From assembly GCA_963848335.1 (NCBI GenBank), contig CAWKDD010000003.1, positions 558,001 to 622,000 on the forward strand: DNA of 64,000 nt. The letters run 5' to 3'. The notes beneath the pieces were generated by a model. It saw only the letters and a list, made by a program, of their open reading frames with translations. It searched no databases and was not told where the DNA came from. The stretch is from Chersky-840 sp963848335. GTDB taxonomy: Bacteria; Actinomycetota; Acidimicrobiia; Acidimicrobiales; UBA8190. The first letter of the stretch is position 1; every line of letters starts with the position of its first letter. Shown here piece after piece: positions 26,571-36,975 of the stretch. The position numbers were made by a program, and so were the translations under genes.

Positions 26571-28052
26571 TCAGCCCGGCCGGGCCTCGGCGGCTTCGAT
26601 GTCCCGGCGGAATCCGCCCGCGTGGGCCCGCAGCGCCGTCTCGGGATCGACCCCCAGGCGCCGCGCCGCGTCGGCCACGGCGAAGAGCATCTCCCCCAGC
26701 AGTTCGACCGCGGCGGGGGAGGCCTCCAGGGTCTCCCCCGACGATTCGGCGTCGGGGGCGCTCCCGCCTTGTCCGGAGAGGGCGGTGCCGAGGGCCTCGA
26801 GGCCGGCGGCGATCTGGCGCCGGCGGTCGTCGAGCGATCCCGTGTCGATGCCGATCGACTCCGCCTTGCGCTGGAGCTTGGCCGCCAGCGCCAGGGCAGG
26901 CAGCGCCCGGGGGATGCCATCGGTCACGCTGGTCCGGCCCTTCTCGGCCTTCTTCAGCACCTCCCACCGGGCGGCCACGTCCTCGGGGGTCTCGGCCACG
27001 GTGTCACCGAAGACGTGGGGGTGGCGCGACACGAGCTTGTCGTGCAACGTGCGGGCCACGTCGGCCAGGGTGAAGTGGCCCTCCTCGGTCGCCAGCAGGG
27101 CGTGGAAGTAGACCTGGAACAGCAGGTCGCCGAGCTCCTCCTCGAGATGGGCGACGGCTCGGGGCGCCACGTCGGGCTCGGTGGCGGCCACGACCTCGAT
27201 GGCGTCGAGCGCCTCGTAGGCCTCCTCGAGGAGGTGGCGCGCCAGCGATCCATGGGTCTGGCGCCGGTCCCAGGGACAGCGCGCCCGCAAGGTGCGCACC
27301 AGCTCCTCGAGCGCCACCAGCTCGGCGGCGACCGGTGGTGCCAGGCGCGGCACCCACAAGGCGGTGAGGTGGTCGGGCACCAGGGTGCGGTCGAGGTCGG
27401 CCCAGGACACCTCGACGACCCGCTCGTCGGGCAGCCCGAGATGGTGCAGGAGCACGGCCGTGCGCCCCGGGTCCTCCCCGGCGACGTCGTCGGCGGCCAG
27501 CTTGATGGCGCCGAGCACGGCGGGACTGTGGCACTGCGCCACCAGGAGGGGGCCGCGCTCGCCGGCGGCCCCGGTGGCGAAGGCCGTCCCGTCGACGAGC
27601 CGGACCCCGGCGTCGACGGGGTCCACGGCCAGGCGCTCCCAGGCCAGGTCGAGGAACGAGGGTGCCACCACGACCTCGACCGCGACCCGGGGATCGGCGC
27701 GCACCAGGGCCACCGAGCGCTCGGCCACGAGCGGCGAACCGGGGACGGCGTAGACCACGTAGCCGGGCCCTTCCACCGCGCCCGCCGCCACCACCACCGC
27801 CTCGGCGATGGCCGAGTAGACGTCGTCGAAGGTGCCGGAGCTGTCGTAGAGACGGTCGAGGAACTCCACCGGGCCCGTGGCGAGGGCCCCGACCACCGCC
27901 GCGGAGGGATGGCGTGCCGTGCGCACCAGGCACCGGGCCGCGCCCGCCAGGGCATGGCGGGCCGCCTCGGGCACCAGCTCGGGACCGGCGGGGCCGAGCC
28001 CCACGACGATCACCCGGGGGCGACCGCCCTCCCGGGGCGCGGACGGGCCCAC
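26571..28052 (-). CDS. mazG: MazG nucleoside triphosphate pyrophosphohydrolase with N-terminal methylase-like domain
   Basis: About 493 residues from GTG 28052 (GTG 28013 is an alternative start). Residues 10-230 form a tetrapyrrole-methylase-like domain ('RVIVVGLGPAGPELV', 'YAVPGSPLVAERSV'), as in YabN-type fusions. From about residue 265 follows MazG: 'LRARCPWDRRQTHGSLARHL', 'LLEEAYEALDAIE' (EExxE) and 'HLEEELGDLLFQVYFHALLA', giving the EExxE...ExxD Mg-binding set. A second, weaker MazG repeat region lies at the C-terminus. It hydrolyses NTPs or dNTPs to monophosphates, cleaning oxidised or excess nucleotides. It lies between the SurA-like lipoprotein and eno. Confidence 0.9.
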   Translation of the reverse strand: MGPSAPREGGRPRVIVVGLGPAGPELVPEAARHALAGAARCLVRTARHPSAAVVGALATGPVEFLDRLYDSSGTFDDVYSAIAEAVVVAAGAVEGPGYVVYAVPGSPLVAERSVALVRADPRVAVEVVVAPSFLDLAWERLAVDPVDAGVRLVDGTAFATGAAGERGPLLVAQCHSPAVLGAIKLAADDVAGEDPGRTAVLLHHLGLPDERVVEVSWADLDRTLVPDHLTALWVPRLAPPVAAELVALEELVRTLRARCPWDRRQTHGSLARHLLEEAYEALDAIEVVAATEPDVAPRAVAHLEEELGDLLFQVYFHALLATEEGHFTLADVARTLHDKLVSRHPHVFGDTVAETPEDVAARWEVLKKAEKGRTSVTDGIPRALPALALAAKLQRKAESIGIDTGSLDDRRRQIAAGLEALGTALSGQGGSAPDAESSGETLEASPAAVELLGEMLFAVADAARRLGVDPETALRAHAGGFRRDIEAAEARPG

Positions 28053-28059
28053 GGCCGGG

Positions 28060-29187
28060 TCAGCCGGGGGACTGGCCGCTCGGACCGAGGATGGACTGGC
28101 CCGAACTCGGGTCGACGGCCGGGTTGAGCACGAAGGCGGGCTTGGGCGGGGTGGGCGCCGACACGCCCCGGGCCGCGTTCCAGGTCCCGTAGCGGGGGTC
28201 GAGGTCCACCCGGGCGCTGCGCACCACACGGGTAAGCGCCGCGGTCAGCTTGGCCCCGCCCATGCCCAGCAGGGCCTGGCGTAGACCGGACTCGGAGGCG
28301 GCGAACGACACCAGGTTGTGGGCGCGCACCCCGATGACGATCCACACCGTGGTCGACCCCGTGCTGCCTTGGACCGGGATGCCCTGGGGCGGAGCCAGCT
28401 GGCCGTCGCCCAATGCCTCCACCGCGGTGGCGGCCGCCTGACCCAGCTGGGCCACGACGTCGGAGGGGTAGACGCAGGGCCCCTCGCCCCCGGCGGGGCT
28501 GTTGGAGTCGACGCCAGAGCCCTGCGAGGCGGTGGCGAAGCTGGCCCCGGCGGCGATCTTGTCGTGGATGGCCTGAGCCGAGGCCTGGTCGGTGGCGATG
28601 ATGAGGTTCAGGCACAGCTGGGTGACGTCGCTCAGGTGCGAGTCGTAATAGGCGTGCAGGGCGGAGGGGCTCACGTCGACATGACCGACGACCTCCTCGA
28701 GCTTCTCCTGGTAGGCGAGCGAAAGCGCCTGCTGATCGACGAACTTCCGGGGCAGGGCGGCCACCAGGCTGGGGCCGGTCAGGCCACACGGCGAGCCGCT
28801 CTGCGCCGCGGCCGCCTCGAGCTGGGACTCGTAGTCCTGGCGGGCGGTGGCGACGTCGGACGCGCTCACCCCCACGTGGCGCTGCGCCAACGACCATTGC
28901 TCCAAGCTCTGCTCGATGACGCCGTTGAGTTCGAAGGCGGCGAATTGCGTCGACACCGTGGCGTCACCGGTTCCGGCCACGGTGGGCAGCGTGCCCCCGC
29001 TCTGGGTCTCCTCGACCGACAGCGCACACTGCGCCGCGCTACTGCCCGACACCACCGACAGCTGGCCCTGGAAGTCGGATTGGCTGACGGAGAGCCCGTT
29101 GACGGTGGCCGCGGTGGGGCCCAGATCGCACCCCCCCGCCGCTGCGCACAGCGTCCCCAAGACGACGAATGCCAGGAGGCGCTTCAC
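28060..29187 (-). CDS. SurA/PrsA-like peptidyl-prolyl isomerase lipoprotein
   Basis: A 375-residue exported protein. The signal peptide 'MKRLLAFVVLGTLCAAAGGC' ends in a lipobox-like cysteine, so it is probably lipid-anchored outside the membrane. 'TVNGLSVSQSDFQGQL' is the start of the SurA-type N-terminal chaperone domain; a long helical part follows. Around residues 190-250 a weak parvulin region can be seen ('LCLNLIIATDQASAQAIHDK', 'GASFATASQGSGVDSNSPAG'), matching the 'GxxFxxxAxxxSxDxxSxxxGG' pattern. It would assist folding of secreted proteins. The C-terminal tail is Pro/Ser-rich. It lies directly downstream of mfd (13 bases) and eight bases from mazG, so it is co-transcribed. Confidence 0.82.
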   Translation of the reverse strand: MKRLLAFVVLGTLCAAAGGCDLGPTAATVNGLSVSQSDFQGQLSVVSGSSAAQCALSVEETQSGGTLPTVAGTGDATVSTQFAAFELNGVIEQSLEQWSLAQRHVGVSASDVATARQDYESQLEAAAAQSGSPCGLTGPSLVAALPRKFVDQQALSLAYQEKLEEVVGHVDVSPSALHAYYDSHLSDVTQLCLNLIIATDQASAQAIHDKIAAGASFATASQGSGVDSNSPAGGEGPCVYPSDVVAQLGQAAATAVEALGDGQLAPPQGIPVQGSTGSTTVWIVIGVRAHNLVSFAASESGLRQALLGMGGAKLTAALTRVVRSARVDLDPRYGTWNAARGVSAPTPPKPAFVLNPAVDPSSGQSILGPSGQSPG

Positions 29188-29199
29188 GGAACGGGCACT

Positions 29200-32100
29200 C
29201 TACCGGCGCGCCCCCGCCCCGGACGATTCGGCCCCGGCCAGGGCGCCGGAAACGGGCACGAGCTCGCCGATGAGCTCGGTCAAGGCGTCCACCGGCCGCT
29301 CGTCGGGCCTCAGGGGGACCACCAGCTGGTGAGTCTCCTCCTTGACCACGGCCTCGGGTCGCAGGCGCCGCAGGCGCACCCGGGCCGAAGCCGGCAGCTC
29401 GAGCGGCGAGATCCGGGCCACGAGCCCGCGCCGTCCCGGACGGCCCTCCCCCTGGCCCGGGCGCGCCGGGGTCGCCGACACCTCGCGCACGCCGGTGCGC
29501 AGGCACTCCACGCGCAGCCGGGCCACGGCCAGGAGCCCCTCGGCGGGAGCGGGCAAGGGGCCGAAGCGGTCCAGCCATTCGGCGCGGATGTCGTCGACCT
29601 CGGCCTCGGCGCTGACCGACGCCAGGCGCCGGTAGGCCTCGAGGCGGAGGTCCTCGCGCGACACGTAACCAGCGGGAAGGTGGGCGTCGGAGGGGACGTC
29701 GATGGTGACCTCGACGGGGGGCCGCAGCGGCTCGCCCTTCATCTCGGCCACCGCCTCGGCCACCAGCTGCACGTACAGGTCATACCCGACGGCCGCGATG
29801 TGTCCCGACTGGTCGCGCCCGAGCAGGTTGCCCGCACCCCTGATCTCGAGGTCGCGCATGGCGATCTTGAAGCCCGCACCGAGCTCGGTCTGCTCGCCGA
29901 TGGTGCGCAACCGTTCGTAGGCCGCCTCCGAGAGCACCCGGTCGGCGGGATGCAGCAGGTACGCGTAGGCGCGCTGGCCGGCACGCCCCACGCGTCCTCG
30001 TAGCTGGTGGAGCTGGCCCAGTCCGAGTCGGTCGGCACGGTCCACCACGAGCGTGTTGACGGTGGGCATGTCGATGCCCGACTCGATGATGGTGGTGCAC
30101 ACGAGCACGTCGAACCGTCTCTCCCAGAAGTCGAACACGACCTGCTCGAGCGTGCCCTCGTCCATCTGGCCGTGAGCCACCGCCACGCGCGCCTCGGGGA
30201 CCAGCTCGCGCAGGCGCGCCGCCACGGCCTCGATGTTCTGCACCCAGTTGTGCACGAAGAAGGCCTGGCCCTCGCGCAGTAGCTCGCGGCGCAACGCCTC
30301 GACGACGGCGGCTTCCTCGAACTCGCCCACGTAGGTGAGGATGGGCTGGCGCGCCGCGGGCGGCGTGTTGATGAGGGAGAGGTCGCGGATGCCGGTGAGG
30401 GCCATCTCGAGGGTGCGGGGGATGGGGTTCGCCGTCAGGGTCAGCACGTCGACGCCCTCGGCCATCTGCTTCATGGTCTCTTTGTGGCTGACGCCGAAGC
30501 GTTGCTCCTCGTCCACCACGAGCAGGCCCAGGTCCTTGAAGGTGACGTCGCCCGCCAGCATCCGGTGCGTGCCGACCACCACGTCGACCGCACCCGAGGC
30601 CAGACCGGCCACCACCTCGCGCGCCTGGGCAGGGGTGAGAAAGCGCGACAACATCTCCACACGCACGGGGAAGCCCCGCGTAGCGCTCGGAGAAGGTCTG
30701 GGTGTGCTGCTGGGCCAGCAGTGTGGTGGGGACGAGCACGGCGGCCTGCTTGCCGTCTTGGACGGCCTTGAACACGGCTCGCACCGCCACCTCGGTCTTG
30801 CCGAACCCGACGTCGCCGCACACCAGGCGGTCCATGGGCACCTCCGCCTCCATGTCGGCCTTGACCTCCTCGACGGCGTGGCTCTGATCGACGGTCTCGG
30901 TGAAGGGGAAGGAGTCCTCGAGCTCGCGCTGCCACGGTGTGTCGGGCGCGAAGGCATGGCCCTTCACGTGCAGGCGTCGCCGGTAGAGCTCGACGAGCTC
31001 CTGGGCGATCTCGTGCACGGCGGCCCGCGCCTTGGCCCGCGTGCGCTGCCACTCCGAGCCGCCGAGACGGTTGAGCGTGGGCGACTCCCCTCCGCTGTAG
31101 GGCGTGAGGGCGTCGATCTGGTCCGAAGGGAGATAGAGCTTGTCGTCGCCGCGGTACTCGAGCAGGAGATAGTCACGCGAGGCGCCGTTCACGACGCGGG
31201 TGACCATCCCGCTGTAGCGGGCCACACCGTGCTGACGGTGCACGACGTAGTCGCCGGGCGACAGGTCGTCGAAGAACCCGTCGGTGGGCCGCGCCCGGGC
31301 CCGGGCGGGCCGATGGGCGCGCCGTCGCCCCGTGAAGTCGGCCTCGGCCAGAACGGCCACCTTGGCGGCGGGCACCACCACGCCACGCTCGAGAGGAGCG
31401 ACGACGATCCGGATGCCCGGTCGGGTCAGATCGATCCCGTCGTCAGGTTCGGAACGGCCGGTGCCGGCCGCGTCTGCCCCGTCCCCGACGGCACCCGTGA
31501 CGACGGGGACGACCATGCCCTCTTCGGCCAGCACCGCCGCCAGGCGCGACGCCGAGCCGGCCCCCTCGGCGCACAGCGTCACCGAGTAGCCCCCCGCCAC
31601 GAGCTCGGACAAGCGCGCCGCCAGCAGGGCGCGGTCGCCGTGGACCGGCTCCACGCCGCGCGCCACCACGGCGGGGGTGGCGGGCGAGTCGGCCACGGGC
31701 ACCATCGACAACACGGGGGCGGCCGAGCCCTCGAGCAGGCGCTCGTAGGGGACGTTCAGGCGCGGGAAGCGCTGCGAAGGGTCGACGTCGGCACCGGCGC
31801 CAGATGTGCCACCGACGTCGGCACCGGCGCCAGATGTGCCACCGACGTCGGCACCGGCGCCAGATGTGCCACCGACGTCGGCACCTTGTACGACGCCCCA
31901 GGTGACGGCGAGGGCCCCGGCCAGGGCCGCCTCCTCGTCGTTGAGCTCGGCGGCGCGGTCCCGGATGCGGCGGGGATCCACGAGCACGATGCGCCCGCCC
32001 GATCCGACGAGGTCGGGCAGGACGCGCTCGGTGTCGACGAGCCACGGGAGCCACGACTCCATGCCGTCGAAGATCTGGCCCTCGGCCAGCCGCTCCCACT

Positions 32101-32848
32101 GCGTGCGTCCCCACGGCTCGGCGCCCACCAGCACCGCAGCCCGGGCCCGCACCTCCGCAGTGGGGAGCACCTCGCGGCACCCGAAGAGCTCGATGTGGGC
32201 GAGGTCGGCCACCGAGCGCTGGTCCCCGGGGTCGAACTCGGTGAGGCGGTCGACCTCGTCGCCCCACAGGTCGATGCGCACCGGGAGCTCGGCGGTCGAG
32301 GGGTACACGTCGACGATGCCGCCCCGCACGGCGAGCTCGCCGCGATGCTCGACCTGGTACTCGCGCCGGTAGCCCAGAGCCACGAGCCGGGCCACGAGCT
32401 CGTGCAGCTCGACGCGATCGCCGCGGGCCACGGGCACGGGGACGGCGGACTCCTCGAACGGGCCCAGGCGCTGCAACAGGGCCCGCACCGGCGCCACGAC
32501 CACCGCCGGCGCCCGCCCGGGGTCCTGGAGGCGCCACAGCAGGCGCAGCCGCCGCCCCATGGTCGACACCTCGGGGCTGACGCGCTCGAAGGGCAAGGTG
32601 TCCCACGCCGGGAACAGCGCCACGGCGTCGTCCCCGAGGAAGGCGCCGACGTCGTGGCTCAGGCGCTCGGCGTTGCCGACCGTCGGAGTCACCACCAGCA
32701 GGGGTCGGCGCTCGCCCAGCCGGCACATCCCGGCCACCACCAGGGCCACCGCGGCGTCGGGCACCGCCAGCGCGCCGCTGCGCGACGCCATGGCGTCGAC
32801 CATGGCGGGCTCGTGACGGAGAAGGGAGGGGAGCGAGCGGAGGCTCAC
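29200..32848 (-). CDS. mfd: transcription-repair coupling factor Mfd, one frameshift
   Basis: GTG 32848 starts a protein of about 1216 residues. The N-terminal UvrB-like part has 'PTVGNAERLSHDV' and 'LFPAWDTLPFERVSPE'. The RNA-polymerase-interacting domain begins at about residue 528 ('PGDYVVHRQHGVARYSGM'). The translocase has Walker A 'CGDVGFGKTEVAVRA' (about 674) and the DEEQ box 'LLVVDEEQRFGVSHKE', with 'GRVGRAGQRAYAYLL' as motif VI. Near 30680 the frame breaks: 'FSERYAG' continues as 'FPVRVEMLSRF' in another frame, explained by one extra G in GCGGGGCTTC. The C-terminal TRCF domain follows. Mfd removes stalled RNA polymerase and recruits UvrA. Residues about 320-354 are a tandem decapeptide repeat not expected in Mfd. 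Confidence 0.93.
31784..31885. repeat. 30-bp tandem repeat inside mfd (3.4 copies)
   Basis: Three identical 30-base units start at 31784, 31814 and 31844, and a 12-base partial unit ends at 31885. On the minus strand each encodes the decapeptide GADVGGTSGA, so the repeat is in frame and adds about 34 Gly/Ala/Thr residues to Mfd before 'VDPSQRFPRLN'. Perfect identity between units implies recent expansion or active slippage. It lies in a linker of the N-terminal half. Confidence 0.95.
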
Positions 32849-32920
32849 CCCCGCAGGTTAACGGCCGTCACCGACGACCTTCACGGCCCCGGCGGGGCCG
32901 GCGGTCCCCCTGCTCCCCCG

Positions 32921-33487
32921 TTACGGCGTGTCGCCGTTGAACCGCGCCATGGCGGCGTCGACACCCTCGAGGGCGATCACCTCGACGGCGTCGGCGGCCA
33001 CCGCCACCGCCACGTCCAAGACGTCGCGCTGGGCGCGCGTCGGGCGGTGCAGCACGTAGTCGGCTCCGGCCTCGCGCCCGGGGGGCTTGTCGATGCCGAT
33101 GCGGACGCGCACGTACCCCGGGTCGTGCAGGTGGGAGTGGATGGACTTGAGCCCGTTGTTGCCGGCCGTGCCCCCCCCGACCTTGATCTTGACCTTGCCC
33201 GTGGGCAGGTCGAGCTCGTCGTGGACCACCACCAGCCGGTCCGTCCCCGGGACGCGGAAACGGCGCATCAGAGCCGATACCGCCAGCCCCGACTCGTTCA
33301 TGTACGTCTGGGGCACGGCCAGCACCACCAGCTCCTGGTCGAGCCGGGTGGAGACCGCAAGGGCCCGTGTGCCCTTCTCGGGCCGCAGCCGAAGGCCGCG
33401 ACGCGACGCCACGAGCTCGACGACCTCGACCCCGAGGTTGTGGCGGGTGCGCACGAATTCCGCTCCCGGGTTGCCGAGGCCCACCAC
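32921..33487 (-). CDS. pth: peptidyl-tRNA hydrolase
   Basis: About 188 residues, recycling peptidyl-tRNA released by abortive translation. 'VGLGNPGAEFVRTRHNLG' carries the substrate Asn and the catalytic His of the family. 'PQTYMNESGLAV' (second tRNA-site Asn), 'VVHDELDLPTGKVKIKVGGG' (Asp partner of the His) and 'GNNGLKSI' complete the active site. The start is placed at GTG 33487, but family members normally have two to six more residues before 'VGLGNPG'. The upstream frame has no ATG/GTG/TTG, so the start is not certain. It follows rplY by about 60 bases, in the order rplY-pth known from mycobacteria. Confidence 0.93.
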   Translation of the reverse strand: MVGLGNPGAEFVRTRHNLGVEVVELVASRRGLRLRPEKGTRALAVSTRLDQELVVLAVPQTYMNESGLAVSALMRRFRVPGTDRLVVVHDELDLPTGKVKIKVGGGTAGNNGLKSIHSHLHDPGYVRVRIGIDKPPGREAGADYVLHRPTRAQRDVLDVAVAVAADAVEVIALEGVDAAMARFNGDTP

Positions 33488-33550
33488 GAGCAGGTCGGCC
33501 GCCGTCCCCCTGGCCCCCCTGGTCGACGCGGGCAGCAGACGGCGCAGGGG

Positions 33551-34231
33551 TTAGCTCTCCCCGCCCGACTCGCCCCCGGCCTCGCCCGACGTCTCTGCTC
33601 CGGCAGCGGGCGCGCCTTCGCCCCCCTCGCCCTCGGCCGCCTCGCCTTCGGCCGCCTCGCCCTCGAGCACCTGGACGCGTGGGGGCTGTCCGGCGGCGAC
33701 GATCGCCTCGGGGTCGACCTCGGTGACCACGTTGGGGGGCAGCACGATGTCCGAGACGCGCACCGCCGAGCCGATCACGAGATCGCTGATGTCCACGTCG
33801 AGGTGGGCGGGGATGTCGGCGGGGCGGGACTTGATGGTGAGCGCGAACATCTGCTGCTCGAGCACCCCGTCGGCCCGGTGCAGCTCGAGCGCCTCACCGG
33901 TGAGGGTGATGGTGACCTCGGCGGTGACCTCACGGTCGGGGTCGACCACCTGGAAGTCGACGTGCGTGACGCTGCCCCGCACCGGATGGCGTTGGAGCTC
34001 GCGGGCCATGGTGAGGAACTTCTTGCCGTCCACCTGGAGCGACAGCACGGCGTTGAGACCGGCGTCGGTGCTGAGCGCGGCCCGGAGCTCCCTCGCCGCC
34101 ACCGACACCGGCACGGGCGCCACCCCGGGGCCGTAGACGACGGCGGGGATCCGCCCGTCGTGGCGCAACCGCCGCGCCGCGCTGGATCCCGACGGACGTC
34201 CGGTCTCGGCGACCAGGGTGATCTCGGCCAT
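33551..34231 (-). CDS. rplY: 50S ribosomal protein L25 / general stress protein Ctc
   Basis: 226 residues from ATG 34231, with AGGAG ten bases upstream. The N-terminal L25 domain ('LVAETGRPSGSSAARRLR', 'IPAVVYGPG') binds 5S rRNA. The following beta domain ('VTHVDFQVVDPDREVTAEV') is the TL5/Ctc-type C-terminal domain. The last 45 residues are a Gly/Glu/Ala-rich tail ('GEAAEGEAAEGEGGEG'), common in actinobacterial Ctc proteins. It is followed by pth and preceded by prs, with a set of short direct repeats in between. Confidence 0.95.
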   Translation of the reverse strand: MAEITLVAETGRPSGSSAARRLRHDGRIPAVVYGPGVAPVPVSVAARELRAALSTDAGLNAVLSLQVDGKKFLTMARELQRHPVRGSVTHVDFQVVDPDREVTAEVTITLTGEALELHRADGVLEQQMFALTIKSRPADIPAHLDVDISDLVIGSAVRVSDIVLPPNVVTEVDPEAIVAAGQPPRVQVLEGEAAEGEAAEGEGGEGAPAAGAETSGEAGGESGGES

Positions 34232-34333
34232 TTCTGCGGCGCTCCTCGGGTGCGGCGAACGGGCGACCCAGTGTAGAAGGCCCGGGGGCGGGGACGGAAG
34301 CCGGCGCCCGCCGGGGCCCTCCCAGGCTGTGGT

Positions 34334-34402
34334 GAAGGTGCGCAGCCCCCGGTAGAGGGGGATAGAAGGTGCGCAGCCCCCGGTAGAAGGTGCGCAGCCC
34401 CC
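34334..34402. repeat. three direct repeats of GAAGGTGCGCAGCCCCC between prs and rplY
   Basis: The 17-base core GAAGGTGCGCAGCCCCC occurs at 34334, 34365 and 34386. The first two copies continue with GGTAG, making a 22-base unit. Spacing is 31 and then 21 bases. It fills most of the space between the prs stop (34406) and the rplY ATG. It is not an obvious inverted repeat and is too short and irregular for CRISPR. It could be a dispersed short repeat or a regulatory array for rplY-pth. Confidence 0.85.
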
Positions 34403-34405
34403 GCT

Positions 34406-35377
<972 letters not shown>

Positions 35378-35467
35378 AGGCCCGCACGCTACCTCTCCAC
35401 CGGGGTGCCGCGTCCAGGTCGGCGCGGCCGGTCCACCGGTGGCGCCGGCGGCTCGGACCGGGGCCCG

Positions 35468-36310
35468 CTACCCCCCGTGGAAGATCTCCGCCACCGCCGG
35501 GAGGTCGAGCTCGCCCTGGCTCGGCGCGGCACGGGCGTAGAGCTCCTCGGTGAGCGCGGTGAGGGGCGTGTCGCTGCCCGAACGCCGGGAGACCTCCAGG
35601 GCGAGCCGCAGGTCCTTGAGCATGTCGGCCAGCCGGAACAGCACCGGCTCGTAGATGCGGTCCACGAACCCCGACCGCCTGACCTCGAGATAGGGGACGA
35701 AGCGGACGAGGACGGCGAAGACGGCCTCGACGTCCAGACCGCTGGCGACCGCCGCGGCCAGGAGCTCCCCGGCGGCGGCATGGGTGATGGCCAGGTAGGA
35801 GTTGGCGACCAGCTTGAGCCGGATGCCGGCCCCGAGCGGACCGACGTGGCGCACCTCGCCCAGGGTCTCGAGCACGGGCCGGGCCCTGTCGATGGCGGCG
35901 TCGTCGCCACCCACGAGCAGCAGGAGGCTTCCCGAGTCGGCGGCCGGGATGCTGCCCAGCACGGGCGCCTCGACGAAAGCCGCCCCCCGTTCCGCCGCCG
36001 CGGCCGCCACCTCCACGTGGACCTCGGGGCTGGCGGTGGTGATGTCCACGTACACCCGGTCGCCCCCGGCCTCGAGGGCGCCGCGCGCCCCGAGGTAGAC
36101 CTCTCGCACTCCTTCGGTGCCGGTCAGGATGCTGAGCACCACCTGGGCCGGGCCCGCCGCCTGCGCCGGTGTGGCGTAGGTGGTGCCGATCCCGAGCGCT
36201 TCGGCCCGTTCCGGAGTCCGGTTCCACAGGTGCACGGTGTGGCCCTGTTCGTGCAAGCGCCGGGCCATGGCCGAGCCCATCTTCCCCGTCCCCAACACCG
36301 CCACGTCCAT
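35468..36310 (-). CDS. NAD(P)-dependent beta-hydroxyacid dehydrogenase (3-hydroxyisobutyrate dehydrogenase-like)
   Basis: 280 residues from ATG 36310, preceded by GAGGAG at five bases. The N-terminal Rossmann fold has 'VAVLGTGKMGSAMARRLHEQ'. 'VYVDITTASPEV' and 'FVEAPVLGSIPAADSGSLLL' match the substrate loop (DxST, APVxG) of 3-hydroxyisobutyrate and tartronate semialdehyde reductases. The catalytic Lys lies in 'GAGIRLKLVANSYL', where KLxxN is conserved. It oxidises a beta-hydroxyacid; the substrate may be hydroxyisobutyrate, glyoxylate or succinic semialdehyde, and the sequence alone does not decide. It is divergent from the UspA gene at 36481. Confidence 0.88.
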   Translation of the reverse strand: MDVAVLGTGKMGSAMARRLHEQGHTVHLWNRTPERAEALGIGTTYATPAQAAGPAQVVLSILTGTEGVREVYLGARGALEAGGDRVYVDITTASPEVHVEVAAAAAERGAAFVEAPVLGSIPAADSGSLLLLVGGDDAAIDRARPVLETLGEVRHVGPLGAGIRLKLVANSYLAITHAAAGELLAAAVASGLDVEAVFAVLVRFVPYLEVRRSGFVDRIYEPVLFRLADMLKDLRLALEVSRRSGSDTPLTALTEELYARAAPSQGELDLPAVAEIFHGG

Positions 36311-36480
36311 GCCGTCTCCTCGCTGCACGGCGCCCGCCGACGGTCGGGCGCATCTGCATCATCGCCTCTGGAATGGTCCTTTGCGGCGGCGCCCATTCCC
36401 GCGCCGTCCGGGGCGGATCCGCCCCAGGACCGACGGCGACGAGGCGCTAATGTGCGCCCGTGGCGCGGACCGGGAGGTCG

Positions 36481-36912
36481 ATGCCCATGTTCTCTGCGGT
36501 GGTGGTGGGCACGGACGGTTCGGACACGGCCTCGGAGGCCGTGCGCCGGGCCATCGAGATGGCCAAGCTCTTCGGGGCCAGGCTGCACATCGTGACGGCG
36601 TACAAGCCCAAGCCGGTGCGTGCCGGGGCCGTCCCCGACGAATTCCGGGAGCGGCTGGGACCCGGTGCCGCCGCCGACGCCGTGCTCGACGACCAGTGCG
36701 CCCAGGCCCGCGCCGCGGGGGTCGAGGTCCTCGGCCACGCCGGGACCGGCGAGCCCGCGCAGGCCATCGTGGAGGTGGCCGAACGCGAGAAGGCGGACCT
36801 CATCGTGGTGGGCAACAAGGGCATGGCCGGCGTGCGGCGGGTGCTCGGCAGCGTCCCCAATTCCGTCGCCCACCGGGCGCCGTGCTCGGTGATGATCGTC
36901 CAGACGACGTGA
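36481..36912 (+). CDS. universal stress protein (UspA family)
   Basis: About 143 residues. 'SAVVVGTDGSDTASEAVRRA' is the N-terminal strand and nucleotide-binding aspartate; 'LIVVGNKGMAGVRRVLGSVP' contains the GxxGx9GS ATP-binding loop. Such proteins bind ATP and help survival under starvation or redox stress. Starts at GTG 36460, ATG 36481 and ATG 36487 are in frame; GGGAGG at 36471-36477 favours 36481 or 36487. It stands alone, divergent from the dehydrogenase and convergent with glmU, across a 13-bp tandem repeat. Confidence 0.9.
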   Translation: MPMFSAVVVGTDGSDTASEAVRRAIEMAKLFGARLHIVTAYKPKPVRAGAVPDEFRERLGPGAAADAVLDDQCAQARAAGVEVLGHAGTGEPAQAIVEVAEREKADLIVVGNKGMAGVRRVLGSVPNSVAHRAPCSVMIVQTT

Positions 36913-36928
36913 GCCGAGGGGCTCGGTC

Positions 36929-36967
36929 GAGCCCAGTCGGTGAGCCCAGTCGGTGAGCCCAGTGGGT
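36929..36967. repeat. 13-bp tandem repeat (3 copies) between uspA and glmU 3' ends
   Basis: GAGCCCAGTCGGT is repeated at 36929 and 36942, with a third, one-mismatch copy at 36955-36967. It lies between the convergent ends of uspA and glmU, just beyond the early stop of glmU. No stem-loop with a T tract is present, so it is not a clear terminator. The repeat could mark a deletion that removed the 3' part of glmU. Confidence 0.85.
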
Positions 36968-36975
36968 GGGCAGGG

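Noticed and set aside
26622..28127. About 500-codon plus-strand frame opposite mazG
   Set aside because: Antisense shadow of MazG with no motif; low-complexity His/Gly/Arg composition.
30335..34276. Very long open frame (about 1300 codons) on the plus strand opposite mfd, pth and rplY
   Set aside because: It is antisense to three well-conserved genes and consists of His/Arg/Gly-rich text without domains; long shadow frames are normal at this GC content.
34334..34402. CRISPR-like repeats
   Set aside because: Only three copies, spacings of 4-14 bases between units, no spacer-sized intervals and no cas genes.
36929..36967. Rho-independent terminator between uspA and glmU
   Set aside because: The sequence is a direct, not an inverted, repeat and lacks a T tract.
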